From Streptomyces sp. NBC_00663 (GTDB taxonomy: Bacteria; Actinomycetota; Actinomycetes; Streptomycetales; Streptomycetaceae), in the NCBI RefSeq assembly GCF_036226885.1, contig NZ_CP109027.1, positions 3,472,001-3,536,000 of the forward strand: a stretch of 64,000 nt of DNA. Direction: 5' to 3'. The position numbers and the translations under genes are program-made. A model generated the notes under the pieces. The model was not told the DNA's origin, searched no databases, and worked only from the letters and a program-made list of their open reading frames with translations. This document shows positions 25,563-33,919 of this stretch, piece after piece; position 1 is the stretch's first letter; every line of letters starts with the position of its first letter.

Positions 25563-26201
25563 TCAGCTCTCCGTGCGCGGGAAGGAGACCTCCACCCTTC
25601 GGTTCTTCTTCCGGCCCGTCTCCGTCGAGTTGTCGGCGATCGGGTACTGCTCGCCGTAGCCGCGTACCTCGTACGTGATGCCCGCGTCGTTCAGTTCCTC
25701 GTCGAGGACGTCCTGTACGGCGTTGGCGCGCTGGCGGGACAGGACGTCTCCGTGGGCCGACGAACCCAGGTTGTCGGTGAAGCCGAAGACCCTGATCCGC
25801 GTCGCGTTCTGCTTCTTGATCTCGTCCGCGATGGCGGCGATACGGGCCTTGGAGTCGTCGCTCAGCTTCGCGCTGTCCTTGCTGAACAGGACCTCGGCCT
25901 GGAGTGCGAACTTGACGTCGGCGTTGGTGTCTTCGCGGCGTTCCTCGCCGCCCTCGTCCTCCACGACCTGCTTGATGTCGAGGACCTTCGGCTCGGCCAG
26001 GGTGCCGCCTTCGGGGAGCTTCAGGTCGGGGTCGTTCGGGTCGACCTTCACGGGGGCGGTGGCGGTGGCTTCGGTGCCCGGGGGGACGCTGGGGGTTTCG
26101 TCGGCGTGGGCGGTCGTGATGCCGTAGAGGTTGGTGGCGATCATGACCGTCGCCGCGGCCCAGGCCACGCGGGAGGAGGTGAGGGTCATCGCCTGCCTCA
26201 T
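25563..26201 (-). CDS. Exported OmpA-family protein
   Basis: Exported protein of 212 aa: signal segment (VAWAAATVMIATNLYGITTAHA), a spacer, then an OmpA/MotB peptidoglycan-binding domain at about 95-210 with LFSKDSAKLSDDSKARIAAI, GFTDNLGSSAHGDVLSRQRA and the closing NRRVEVSF. It should grip peptidoglycan outside the membrane. Its ATG overlaps the stop of the lipoprotein gene by 4 nt. Found in the Tad pilus operon, it may anchor the pilus machinery to the wall. Confidence 0.88.
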   Translation of the reverse strand: MRQAMTLTSSRVAWAAATVMIATNLYGITTAHADETPSVPPGTEATATAPVKVDPNDPDLKLPEGGTLAEPKVLDIKQVVEDEGGEERREDTNADVKFALQAEVLFSKDSAKLSDDSKARIAAIADEIKKQNATRIRVFGFTDNLGSSAHGDVLSRQRANAVQDVLDEELNDAGITYEVRGYGEQYPIADNSTETGRKKNRRVEVSFPRTES

Positions 26202-26785
26202 CCGGAGATCTTGATCGTGGCGCTGGAGAAGGTGGGGAGTTGGAGGGTGACGTCTGTGGTGGATTCGGGTGGGGACGGGAACTGCATGAAGACCGCGAGT
26301 TCTTCCCCTGCCTTGAGCGTGGAGAAGCCTGTCGTGGTCAGCGGGCGGCCCTCTGTGTCGCGCAGTACGTAGTAGCGCTTCTTCTCCTTGGAGTCGACGA
26401 GGGTGGCGCCGCCCAGCGACCGGCCGTGTGCGATGACCTCCGTCTCGTCGCCCCGCAGCAGCATCGGCACCGTGACCGACTTGGCGCTGTCGTTCTCCAG
26501 GGTGCCGTTCACGGTGACGAATCCACCGGCGTCCCGCTCGGCGGTGGTGATCTGGAGGATCAACCCGCTCGAACCCTTCAACTCGGCTTGGACATCGTCC
26601 GACTGGCCCTCCTGCGGGCTCGGGTCGGACCCGTCCTTCTGCGGAGCGGACGCCGTCGTCTCCGGCTTTTTGTTGTCGTCGTCACCGCCTCCGCCACAGC
26701 CGGCCACACCGGCGGCCAGTCCAGCCGCGAGTGCCAGCGCGACCGCCCCTCTGCGGGCCTTCGCCGTGAACCGAATGCTGCTCAT
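26198..26785 (-). CDS. Lipoprotein in Tad operon, 195 aa
   Basis: A basic N-terminus and a lipobox (LAAGLAAGVAGCGGGGDDDN) mark it as lipid-anchored; an acidic/Ser-rich linker and a beta-rich domain (LILQITTAERDAGGFVTVNG) follow. Start ATG 26785 behind GAAGGAAG; the longer frame to 26839 overlaps the TadG-like gene and is not used. The 4-nt overlap with the OmpA gene implies a joint role. No family recognised. Confidence 0.82.
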   Translation of the reverse strand: MSSIRFTAKARRGAVALALAAGLAAGVAGCGGGGDDDNKKPETTASAPQKDGSDPSPQEGQSDDVQAELKGSSGLILQITTAERDAGGFVTVNGTLENDSAKSVTVPMLLRGDETEVIAHGRSLGGATLVDSKEKKRYYVLRDTEGRPLTTTGFSTLKAGEELAVFMQFPSPPESTTDVTLQLPTFSSATIKISG

Positions 26786-26819
26786 GCGTCCGCTTCCTTC
26801 GTCACTCGTCGTTCGCTTG

Positions 26820-27416
26820 TCAGTCGGCCAGGTGGACATCGAAGAGGTCCTCGGGCTCGGGCAGAACGCCGAGATCCTCCGGGTCCAGGTCCCAGTTCCT
26901 GTCCTTGCAGGCGAGGCGCGGCAGTACGTCGTCCGCCGCGTCCTCGGCCGGGGGTTCGAACGTGCACAGGGACTCGATCTCGGCGGTGGCGGACGCCGTC
27001 GACTGCTTGTCCTCCGTACCCGGGATGACGGACTCCCCCACGGTCTTGTTGGTCCTCACCTCGACCGTGTAGGCCAACGGCCCGTCCGGGGCGCACGCCA
27101 GCACCACGGCGTCGTTCTGCGCCGCCAGTTGGTCCGCCCGTCCGCACGAAGGGTCGAGTCCCTCCGCGTTGCCGTCGAAGATGTCCTGCCACTTGGTCGG
27201 GTCGAGGACGTCCGTCACCCACAGGTCCGCGAGTTGGTCCCGTCGGTCCTGGGCTGCCGCGAGGGCCGCCGCGTCGGCGGCCGTACCGGCACCGTTCTTG
27301 TTCGCCGCGGCCTGGCCGACCGCAAGGTACGCGAACGCGAGAAAGAGCAGGCCGCCCACCACCGTGATGTAGATGGGGAAAGCCTGCCCTGCGTCTCCGC
27401 GAGCGCGCCTGCGCAT
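26820..27416 (-). CDS. TadG-like/pilus assembly protein, 198 aa
   Basis: Begins RRRARGDAGQAFPIYITVVG with one membrane helix at about 14-34, the prepilin-like layout of the TadG N-terminal (DUF2134/RscG) class, then an alanine-rich helix (AAADAAALAAAQDRRDQLAD) and a soluble domain with three cysteines. A minor pilin or secreted pseudopilin function is likely. Its ATG shares one base with the stop of the Flp pilin gene (TGATG), coupling the two. Confidence 0.8.
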   Translation of the reverse strand: MRRRARGDAGQAFPIYITVVGGLLFLAFAYLAVGQAAANKNGAGTAADAAALAAAQDRRDQLADLWVTDVLDPTKWQDIFDGNAEGLDPSCGRADQLAAQNDAVVLACAPDGPLAYTVEVRTNKTVGESVIPGTEDKQSTASATAEIESLCTFEPPAEDAADDVLPRLACKDRNWDLDPEDLGVLPEPEDLFDVHLAD

Positions 27417-27610
27417 CAGCCCGTGATCTGACCGATCTGTGTCGTGATCGCGTCGGCGATCTGTGCGCCGAAGTCCGTGCTGAGGAGAACAAGGATGATC
27501 GCGACGACCACCGCGATGATGCCCAGGTACTCCACCGCCGTCTGGCCCTTGTCGTTCCGCCCGGCGTGGGCTTTGAGGTACGAGACCGTGGTGTTGATCC
27601 ACTTGCTCAT
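27416..27610 (-). CDS. flp: Flp-type type IVb pilin
   Basis: Pilin of 64 aa: short leader ending in KGQTAVEYLGIIAVVV, where cleavage before the hydrophobic helix with a Glu5-like residue (AVEYLG) fits Flp/TadE processing, then one hydrophobic helix (IIAVVVAIILVLLSTDFG). It is the structural subunit of the Tad pilus. ATG 27610 is used; the frame extends to 27643 upstream. It sits downstream of the two-component genes and upstream of TadG. Confidence 0.88.
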   Translation of the reverse strand: MSKWINTTVSYLKAHAGRNDKGQTAVEYLGIIAVVVAIILVLLSTDFGAQIADAITTQIGQITG

Positions 27611-27679
27611 GGCGTTGCCCTCCGTTGTCCGTGGTACGAGCAACGTATGAGGGAACGACCTTCTTCTCAGAGGGTCCCA

Positions 27680-27697
27680 GGGCCCAAATCCGGGCCC
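27680..27697 (-). terminator. Hairpin between response regulator and flp
   Basis: GGGCCC repeated in inverted form at 27680-27685 and 27692-27697 with a 6-base loop, just behind the response-regulator stop. It may be a partial terminator, which would let flp have its own dosage. Confidence 0.5.
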
Positions 27698-27706
27698 AAA
27701 GCCCGG

Positions 27707-28474
27707 TCACCGCAGGTCTCCGTATGAATCCGGTGCCGTTCCCAGCCACTTGGCGGCGGCCTCGGCGCGGCTGGTGCTGTGGAGTTTGGCGAAGATGCGG
27801 TTGATGTGGTTCTTGACGGTCTTCTCGCTGATGAAGCAGGTGGCGGCGATCTGCTGGTTGTTCATGCCGGACGCGATGAGTTCCATGACCTCCGCCTCCC
27901 TCGTGCTGAGTTGATAGCGAGACTGTGCCACAGATGGTTGCAGTTGCGAAAGGACTTTGGCAGAACTGGCTTGTGGGTGGGAATTTGGGATCTCTGTTTC
28001 GTATGCAGTTGCACTCGCGACACCGAGGTTCTCCGGCAGGGTCGCGGCCTTCGCGCTGCGCAGTCGGGCCATGACGGCGCCCGCCGCCGACGCCGTGAGG
28101 TGGGCGCTTCCGGTTCCTGCGTCCCGTACCGCCGCCACCAGTTGGTCCGTGGTGAACTCGCCGTGCACCAGATAGCCGCCGGCGCCTCGGCGCAGGGCCT
28201 CGTGGACGATCTCCGACTCGCTGCTGTACGTCAGCATCAGGACCGGGGCGATCGGCACCAGGTGCGGGAGTGCCGAGATGCCGTCGACGCCGGGCATGCG
28301 GACGTCCAGGAGGATCACGTCGGGGCGGTGTCGCTGGGCGGCCTCGTAGGCCTCGCGGCCGTCGGCCGCCTGCGCCACGACCGTGATGTCCTCGTGGCCG
28401 GAGAGCAGGGCGGTGAGACCGGCCCGTACCACCGGATTGTCGTCCGCGACCAGCACCCGCAAACGGGTCGGCAT
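27707..28474 (-). CDS. LuxR/NarL-type response regulator
   Basis: Protein of 255 aa. Receiver domain at 1-120: acidic pair LVADDNP, phospho-acceptor Asp57 in VILLDVRMPG, and Thr82. The usual conserved Lys at the GYLxK position is His (GAGGYLVHGEF), an odd substitution. A LuxR HTH spans 187-245 (QLSTREAEVMELIASGMNNQ, SEKTVKNHINRIFAKLH), linked by a 65-residue spacer. Its ATG shares one base with the kinase stop (TGATG). With the kinase it presumably regulates the Tad operon it lies in. Confidence 0.92.
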   Translation of the reverse strand: MPTRLRVLVADDNPVVRAGLTALLSGHEDITVVAQAADGREAYEAAQRHRPDVILLDVRMPGVDGISALPHLVPIAPVLMLTYSSESEIVHEALRRGAGGYLVHGEFTTDQLVAAVRDAGTGSAHLTASAAGAVMARLRSAKAATLPENLGVASATAYETEIPNSHPQASSAKVLSQLQPSVAQSRYQLSTREAEVMELIASGMNNQQIAATCFISEKTVKNHINRIFAKLHSTSRAEAAAKWLGTAPDSYGDLR

Positions 28475-29937
28475 CACGCGGCCTCCTCTCGGATCGTGGC
28501 CAGCGGGAGTTCCAGGCGGACCTCCGTGCCCTTGGGGTGGTCTCCTCGGCCGATGCGGATGCGGGCGCCGAGCGCTGCCGCTCGTTCGACCATGCCCACC
28601 AGGCCGAAGTGGCCCGCTCTGCGGAGTTGTTCGAGGGTGAGGTCGTGAGGGAGGCCCCGGCCGTCGTCGTAGACCGTGATGCGCAGGAGGTCGCCCTCCA
28701 CCCCGCCGCTCACGTCCACTCGGGTCGGGGACGCATGGCGGTGGGCGTTCTCCATGGCTTCCGTCGCGATGGTGAGGAGTTGGCGGGCGACGGGAGGCGG
28801 AAGCGGGGGGAGTCCGTGGTCGCCGGTGGGGTGGTAGGTGGCCGGCAGGCCCGTACGGGTGCTGAAGTCGGCTGTCCTGGCCGCCAGTTCCGCCATGACG
28901 TCCGTGCCGTGGTCCGGGGTCTCCTGGCGGCGGAGGTCGGCCAGGAGTTCCCGGGACTCCGCCGCTGCCCTGCGGGCGGAGCGGGCCACCAGGTCGGCCT
29001 GCTGCCGTATGCGTGCCGGGTCGGTGTGCGCCGCTCCCGCGGACGTCGCCAGGCTGTCCGCGGCCAGGGCCACGCCGTGCAGGGTCTTCGCCACCGAGTC
29101 GTGCATCTCTCGGGCCAGGCGGGCGCGTTCCGCGCTGACCGCTTCTGTCGCGGCGAGGCGGGCCTGGACCGTGGTGAGGGCCTGGGTGGCCGCGCCGAAG
29201 CGGAGCATCAAGTTGCGCAGGGTGACGCCCATGGCGCCGGTGACCACGCACAGGCCGGGAAGGAGCAACGCCTCGGCGACCGTGGGGTGGAGGTCCTTGG
29301 AGCTTGCGTAGACCGTGACGAGTATCAGGCCCTGGAGGGAGGCGAAGCAGCCCGCGCCTCGCCAGCCGTAGACGAGGCCCGCGAGCAGGGGGGTGCAGAC
29401 GCTGACGTAGGCGAGGGTGGTGTCCGGGCCGGCCGAGATCAGGAGCAGGGCGCCGAAGAGGGTGTCCGCGGCCAGGAGGGTGGGGTGGCGGAGGAGCAGG
29501 GGGCCGAAGCGTTCCCAGTCCCTGAAGAGGACGTACGAGCCCATGAAGGTGACCAGTACGGCCGCGGCGACCAGGCGTGCGCTCAGGCCGGGGGCGGCGT
29601 TGAGGAGGGCGGCGGGGGCGGCGAGCGCGATCATGGCCAGGCGGAAGCCGAAGACCTGGCGGCACATGGCTTGGAGGGCGTTGGTCTGGAGGGGGATGGT
29701 GGGTGCGGGTGTGTGGTGCTGTGCCCGGCCTTCGGCCGGGATCGGGTTCCCACCCGCACCGCCCGTGCGGGTATCGAGTTTGCGGGTATCGAGTTCAGGT
29801 GCGGGTGGCCCCTGTGGGGGCTGAGCGCCGTCGGCGACGGACCGTACAGCCCCCACGCCCCTCGCCGACGTCGACCGTCGGCGCAGCACCCAGAAGCCAT
29901 CCGCCCCCGCCCTCGCCCCCGCCCTCGTCGTAGCCAT
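28474..29937 (-). CDS. NarX/DesK-type (HisKA_3) sensor histidine kinase
   Basis: Kinase of 487 aa. Pro/Arg-rich cytoplasmic N-terminus, then five or six membrane helices at about 95-245 forming a membrane-embedded sensor. The HisKA_3 site is RLAREMHDSVAKTLHGVALA near residue 281 and the GHKL ATPase has the N box ATEAMENAHRHA near 380 and DDGRGLP near 415. Partner is the overlapping response regulator downstream. It starts 10 nt behind tadC, so the two-component genes are inside the pilus operon. Confidence 0.92.
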   Translation of the reverse strand: MATTRAGARAGADGFWVLRRRSTSARGVGAVRSVADGAQPPQGPPAPELDTRKLDTRTGGAGGNPIPAEGRAQHHTPAPTIPLQTNALQAMCRQVFGFRLAMIALAAPAALLNAAPGLSARLVAAAVLVTFMGSYVLFRDWERFGPLLLRHPTLLAADTLFGALLLISAGPDTTLAYVSVCTPLLAGLVYGWRGAGCFASLQGLILVTVYASSKDLHPTVAEALLLPGLCVVTGAMGVTLRNLMLRFGAATQALTTVQARLAATEAVSAERARLAREMHDSVAKTLHGVALAADSLATSAGAAHTDPARIRQQADLVARSARRAAAESRELLADLRRQETPDHGTDVMAELAARTADFSTRTGLPATYHPTGDHGLPPLPPPVARQLLTIATEAMENAHRHASPTRVDVSGGVEGDLLRITVYDDGRGLPHDLTLEQLRRAGHFGLVGMVERAAALGARIRIGRGDHPKGTEVRLELPLATIREEAA

Positions 29938-29947
29938 CGTCGCCCCC

Positions 29948-30835
29948 CTACTTTCCCGTGATCGAACCGAAGTCCGTCCCCGAGCCCAGGATCAGGCCGG
30001 CGCCCAGGAGGAGCATCGTGGCCGGGACCATGAAGGTGGTGATCATCATCGTGGCCTTGGGGACCGCGCGGGCGGCCTTGCGGCGGGCGTTCTGGGCGTC
30101 GGTGCGGCGCATGTCCTTGGCGAGGGCGATGAGCGTGTCGACGATCGGGGCGCCCAGCTCCTCGCCCTGCTGCAACGCCGTCACGAACATCGCGACCTGT
30201 TCGGAGTCGTTGCGGCGCCGCAGTTCCGCGAACGCCTGGCGGCGGCTCATGCCCAGGTCCATCTGACGGAGGGTGATCCGGAGTTCGTCCGCCCACGGGC
30301 CCTCGTACTTCGTGGCCACACGGTCGAGGGCCTGGCGGAAGCCGAGGCCCGCGCTGACCACCACCGCGAGAACGTCCAGGAAGTCCGGCAGGGTGCGCTC
30401 GATGACGTCCTTGCGGACGCGGATCGCCGACCAGATGCCGACCTCGGTCCAGAAGACTCCGAACGCGAAGAGGAGCAGGGCCAGGAGCAGGTTGCCGCGC
30501 ATCAGGGACAGCAGGCCGCCGAAGCCGCCCAGGAAGCCGTAGACCGCGCGGCGCGCCGCGTAGCGGTCGATCGTCAGGCCCCCGGGGTTGCCCGCCAGGT
30601 CGATCTTCCGGCGGTACTTCGCCACCTGTTTGGGGCCCATCAGCCGCAGTACCGCCGGCGCGTACCGCATCCCCAGGCGGTCGATCACCGAGTCCACCGC
30701 GCCCGTGCGCGTGGCGCCGATCTCCAGGGCCAGGACCAGGTCGCTCGGCAGTTTCGCGTCCGCCCGGTACATGCGGATGCCGGCGAAGACGCCCCAGACG
30801 GCCAAGCCCATCAGCAGTGCGAGTCCTATCGCCAT
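29948..30835 (-). CDS. tadC: TadC-like T2SS-F inner-membrane protein
   Basis: Platform protein of the Tad pilus, 295 aa, with the GspF-type core (DFLDVLAVVVSAGLGFRQAL near 160, RRNDSEQVAMFVTALQQGEE, LGAPIVDTLIALAKDM) and membrane helices at the N-terminus, the middle and the end (TTFMVPATMLLLGAGLIL). Paired with TadB, it probably forms the platform driven by the TadA ATPase. Start ATG 30835. It lies 13 nt behind tadB. Confidence 0.92.
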   Translation of the reverse strand: MAIGLALLMGLAVWGVFAGIRMYRADAKLPSDLVLALEIGATRTGAVDSVIDRLGMRYAPAVLRLMGPKQVAKYRRKIDLAGNPGGLTIDRYAARRAVYGFLGGFGGLLSLMRGNLLLALLLFAFGVFWTEVGIWSAIRVRKDVIERTLPDFLDVLAVVVSAGLGFRQALDRVATKYEGPWADELRITLRQMDLGMSRRQAFAELRRRNDSEQVAMFVTALQQGEELGAPIVDTLIALAKDMRRTDAQNARRKAARAVPKATMMITTFMVPATMLLLGAGLILGSGTDFGSITGK

Positions 30836-30848
30836 CTCTCTGCCCCCT

Positions 30849-31805
30849 TCAGACGTCGATACGGGACAGGCGGCGGATGAGGATGAACCCGACCGCGTAC
30901 ATCGCGAACGCGACGATCACCACCCCCTGGCCCACCGGGGAGCCGGTCATGCGGTCCAGGGCGCCGTCCTTCACCCCGTTCATCAGGAAGAGGGAGCCGA
31001 TGCCGAGGATCGGGACCGCGTACGACGTCATGTTGACCTGGGAGAGCTGGGTGCGGACCTCACGACGGGTCTCCTTGCGCTCTTCGAGGGTCTCCGTCAA
31101 GTTCCGCAACGCGCCCACGACTTGTCCGCCCGCCCGGTTGGACAGGACCAGGGTCGTCACCAGCACCACCAGCTCACGAGAGGGCAGTCGCTCCGCCATC
31201 TCTCCCAGCGCGTCGTCGAGGGACGCGCCCAGGGAGAGTTGGTTGGCCACTTTCCCCAACTCCTCCCCCGCCGGGGCCTCCAGCTCCTCGGCCGCCATGC
31301 CGATGGCGGTGCGCAGGGCCAGGCCCGCCTGGGTCGCGTTCGCCAGGATGCGGGAGAGTTCCGGGAGTTGGTTGATGAACCTCTCGATGCGTTTCTGGCG
31401 TTGCCAGTTGAGGAACTGGAGCGCCGCCCAGATGCCCAGGAGGCCGGCGATGGGGCCGAAGAACGGCGCCAGGGACGCCTGGCCGATGAGGAAGAGGCCG
31501 GCCGCGCTCGACATCATGTAGACGAAGAACTCGCCCGGTGTGATGTCCAGGCCGGTGGCCGCGAGGCGGAGTTCCAGTTTCCTGCCGAGCTTCGTGCGGC
31601 GCAGCCGCCGGTCCAGTTTCGGGAAGCGGCGCCTGCGCCCGCCCGTCTCGATCTGGCCGGTGGACGAGAGGCGGTCGATGAGGGCCTGGCGCTGGGCCTT
31701 GCCCATGGCGTACGCGTGCAGGCCCGCCACCGCGAGGCCACAGGTGACCAGGGTGAGACCGGTGGCCAGCTGGACCAGGGTTTGCAGTTCCATCAGCCAG
31801 TCCAC
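30849..31805 (-). CDS. tadB: TadB-like T2SS-F inner-membrane protein
   Basis: Platform protein of 318 aa: first membrane helix (LATGLTLVTCGLAVAGLHAY), a basic cytoplasmic stretch, a central hydrophobic pair, the F domain (INQLPELSRILANATQAGLA near 165, GLALRTAIGMAAEELEAPAG) and two final helices. Cooperates with TadC and TadA. It begins immediately behind the tadA stop codon (no gap). Confidence 0.92.
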   Translation of the reverse strand: MDWLMELQTLVQLATGLTLVTCGLAVAGLHAYAMGKAQRQALIDRLSSTGQIETGGRRRRFPKLDRRLRRTKLGRKLELRLAATGLDITPGEFFVYMMSSAAGLFLIGQASLAPFFGPIAGLLGIWAALQFLNWQRQKRIERFINQLPELSRILANATQAGLALRTAIGMAAEELEAPAGEELGKVANQLSLGASLDDALGEMAERLPSRELVVLVTTLVLSNRAGGQVVGALRNLTETLEERKETRREVRTQLSQVNMTSYAVPILGIGSLFLMNGVKDGALDRMTGSPVGQGVVIVAFAMYAVGFILIRRLSRIDV

Positions 31806-33143
31806 CTACCTGGTTTCTCGGGTCGTCAGCTCGGCCACGGTCTGGGCCACGCCGAAGGCTTGCGGGATCGGCTGGCTCGCCATGTAGAGGCGGTTGGCCG
31901 TACGGCGTGGGAGCGGGGAGTACTCGAAGGCGCCGTAGACGCGGCCGTCCGCCGCCATCGGCTGGGCGTGGAAGCGGGCCACCGTGGCGAGGCGGTACGG
32001 TTCGCCGCCGTGGCTGTCCAGCACCGCGATCTCCGTGATGCGGCGGGCTCCGTCCGGGAAGCGGGTGAGCTGGATGATGACGTCGACCGCGCTGTTGATC
32101 TGGTCGTGCAGCGCCTCGAAGGGGACGCCGACCTCCGACATCGAGGCGAGGGTCTTCAGACGCATCAGCGCGTCCTCGGTGCTGTTGGCGTGGACCGTGG
32201 CGAGGGAGCCGTCGTGGCCGGTCGACATCGCCTGGAGCATGTCGAGGGACTCGCCACCGCGGACCTCACCTACGACGATCCGGTCGGGGCGCATGCGCAG
32301 GGAGTTGCGGACCAGGTCGCGGATGGTGATCTGGCCCTTGCCCTCCACGTTCGGAGGGCGGGATTCGAGGCGGATGACGTGCGTCTGCTGGAGCTGGAGT
32401 TCGGCCGAGTCCTCGATGGTGATGATGCGTTCGTGCTCCGGGATCAGGCCGGAGAGGGCGTTCAACAGCGTGGTCTTCCCCGTGCCGGTCGCGCCCGAGA
32501 CGATGATGTTGAACTTCGCCCGCACCAACCCCGCCAGCAGATACAGCATGTGCTCGTCCAGCGAGCCGAAGCCGACCATCTCGTGCAGGGTGAAGGAGCG
32601 TGGGAAGCGGCGGATGGTCAGGGTCGCGCCGGTCAGGGACAGGGGCGGGATGATCACGTTCACCCGCTCGCCCGAGGGGAGTCGGGCATCGACCATCGGG
32701 TTCGACTCGTCGACCCGGCGGTTGACCGTCGACACGATCCGTTCGATGGTCTGCATCAGCTGGTCGTGGGAGGGGAAGCGGAGCGGGAGCTGTTCCACCC
32801 GCCCGCCGCGCTCCACGAATATCGCGTCCGGGCCGTTCACCATGATCTCGGTGATGGACGCGTCCTCCAGGAGCGGCTCCAGGATGCCGAGGCCGAGTGC
32901 CTCGTCGACGACCCGCCGGATCAGCTGGGAGCGTTCGACCGTCGACAGCACCGGGCCCTCGCGGCTGATGATGTGCCCGAGCACCCGTTCCAGACGGGCC
33001 CGGCGCTCGGCCGCCGCCAGCGAGCTCATCTCCGCGAGGTCGATCTCCTCCAGGAGCTTGGCGCGGTACGACGCGACGAGGTGGCCGTCCTCGCCCCGGG
33101 CGCCGTTCTCCTCGGGGGTGTTGATGCGTGCGCGCAGGCTCAT
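31806..33143 (-). CDS. tadA: Tad pilus assembly ATPase (TadA/CpaF)
   Basis: Hexameric secretion ATPase of 445 aa. Walker A SGATGTGKTTLLNAL near residue 212, Asp box TIEDSAEL near 240, Walker B RPDRIVVGEVRGGE near 285, and His box SLATVHANSTEDAL near 310; all catalytic elements are present. It powers pilus assembly at the cytoplasmic face. Start ATG 33143 (MSLRARINTPEENG); 13 nt behind the TadE-like gene. Confidence 0.96.
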   Translation of the reverse strand: MSLRARINTPEENGARGEDGHLVASYRAKLLEEIDLAEMSSLAAAERRARLERVLGHIISREGPVLSTVERSQLIRRVVDEALGLGILEPLLEDASITEIMVNGPDAIFVERGGRVEQLPLRFPSHDQLMQTIERIVSTVNRRVDESNPMVDARLPSGERVNVIIPPLSLTGATLTIRRFPRSFTLHEMVGFGSLDEHMLYLLAGLVRAKFNIIVSGATGTGKTTLLNALSGLIPEHERIITIEDSAELQLQQTHVIRLESRPPNVEGKGQITIRDLVRNSLRMRPDRIVVGEVRGGESLDMLQAMSTGHDGSLATVHANSTEDALMRLKTLASMSEVGVPFEALHDQINSAVDVIIQLTRFPDGARRITEIAVLDSHGGEPYRLATVARFHAQPMAADGRVYGAFEYSPLPRRTANRLYMASQPIPQAFGVAQTVAELTTRETR

Positions 33144-33156
33144 GGTCGTACCTCGT

Positions 33157-33546
33157 TCAGTGGTCGAGCGGCATGGTCGCGGTCTTCTGAGCGGTGCCGA
33201 AGTCCCAGAAGGGGACGAGGTTCGGAATGTCGACGGTGGCGGTGACGGTCACCGAGTCGTCGCCGCCGGACTCGGAACAGGTGACGGACAGCCAGTCGCT
33301 GACCGCCGTCGCGCAGCCCTCCTGCGCGCCGTGGTCGAGGGAGGCGGCCCGTGCCCCGGCCCTGGCCGCCGTACCGGCCTGCTGGGCGGCGTAGGCGATG
33401 AGCCCGACCTGGACGCCGGCGAGTGCGACGAGCAGCAGGATCGGGATGAACCCGAGGTACTCGATGGCCACTTGGCCGCGGTCGCGGCCGCCACCGGTGC
33501 CCTTTCGGCCGTCCCGGACCTTCGAGTCGTTCGCGTCGTACGACAT
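33157..33546 (-). CDS. TadE-like minor pilin, 129 aa
   Basis: TadE domain: a charged 20-residue leader, then GQVAIEYLGFIPILLLVALA, the processing-site/transmembrane unit with Glu (AIEYLG), followed by QQAGTAARAGARAASLD and a soluble part with two cysteines. Start ATG 33546; longer forms of the frame are not used. It begins 1 nt behind a second TadE-like gene. Confidence 0.88.
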   Translation of the reverse strand: MSYDANDSKVRDGRKGTGGGRDRGQVAIEYLGFIPILLLVALAGVQVGLIAYAAQQAGTAARAGARAASLDHGAQEGCATAVSDWLSVTCSESGGDDSVTVTATVDIPNLVPFWDFGTAQKTATMPLDH

Positions 33547-33547
33547 C

Positions 33548-33919
33548 TCAGTCCTTCTCCTCCTGCACGGCCCCCGCGTGGCCCTCGACGGTGAACGGGA
33601 AGCCGATCGCGCCCGGGAAGAGCACCGGCACCTTGAGGGACACCTCCGCCGTGACATACGTGCCGTCCGCCGTGCAGTTCACCTCGGCGTCCCCCTGCCA
33701 CGCGCCCGGGAGATCCTGGAGGCCCGCCTCCTCGCAGGCCGCCTGCCCCTCCGACGCCGTGCCCGCCCGCACCGCCTCGTCCGCGGCATGCCCCGCCAGC
33801 GTGAAGGTGTATCCCACCAGCACGAACTGCCACACCAGCACCAGCGTCACGATGATGATCGGCGTCATCCCGAGGAACTCGACGGCGACCTGGCCGGAGT
33901 CCCCGTAGCGCCGCTTCAC
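33548..33919 (-). CDS. TadE-like minor pilin, 123 aa
   Basis: Second TadE-type protein: short basic leader, then GQVAVEFLGMTPIIIVTLVL, and a soluble domain with two cysteines. GTG 33919 overlaps the stop of the CpaE/TadZ gene by 4 nt (GTGA). Both minor pilins are likely processed by a prepilin peptidase, which is not in this window. Confidence 0.88.
   Translation of the reverse strand: MKRRYGDSGQVAVEFLGMTPIIIVTLVLVWQFVLVGYTFTLAGHAADEAVRAGTASEGQAACEEAGLQDLPGAWQGDAEVNCTADGTYVTAEVSLKVPVLFPGAIGFPFTVEGHAGAVQEEKD

Noticed and set aside
30588..33245. 885-codon plus-strand frame across the Tad genes
   Set aside because: Antisense to tadB and tadA, His/Arg/Gln-rich without domain; third-position GC makes such long shadows common.
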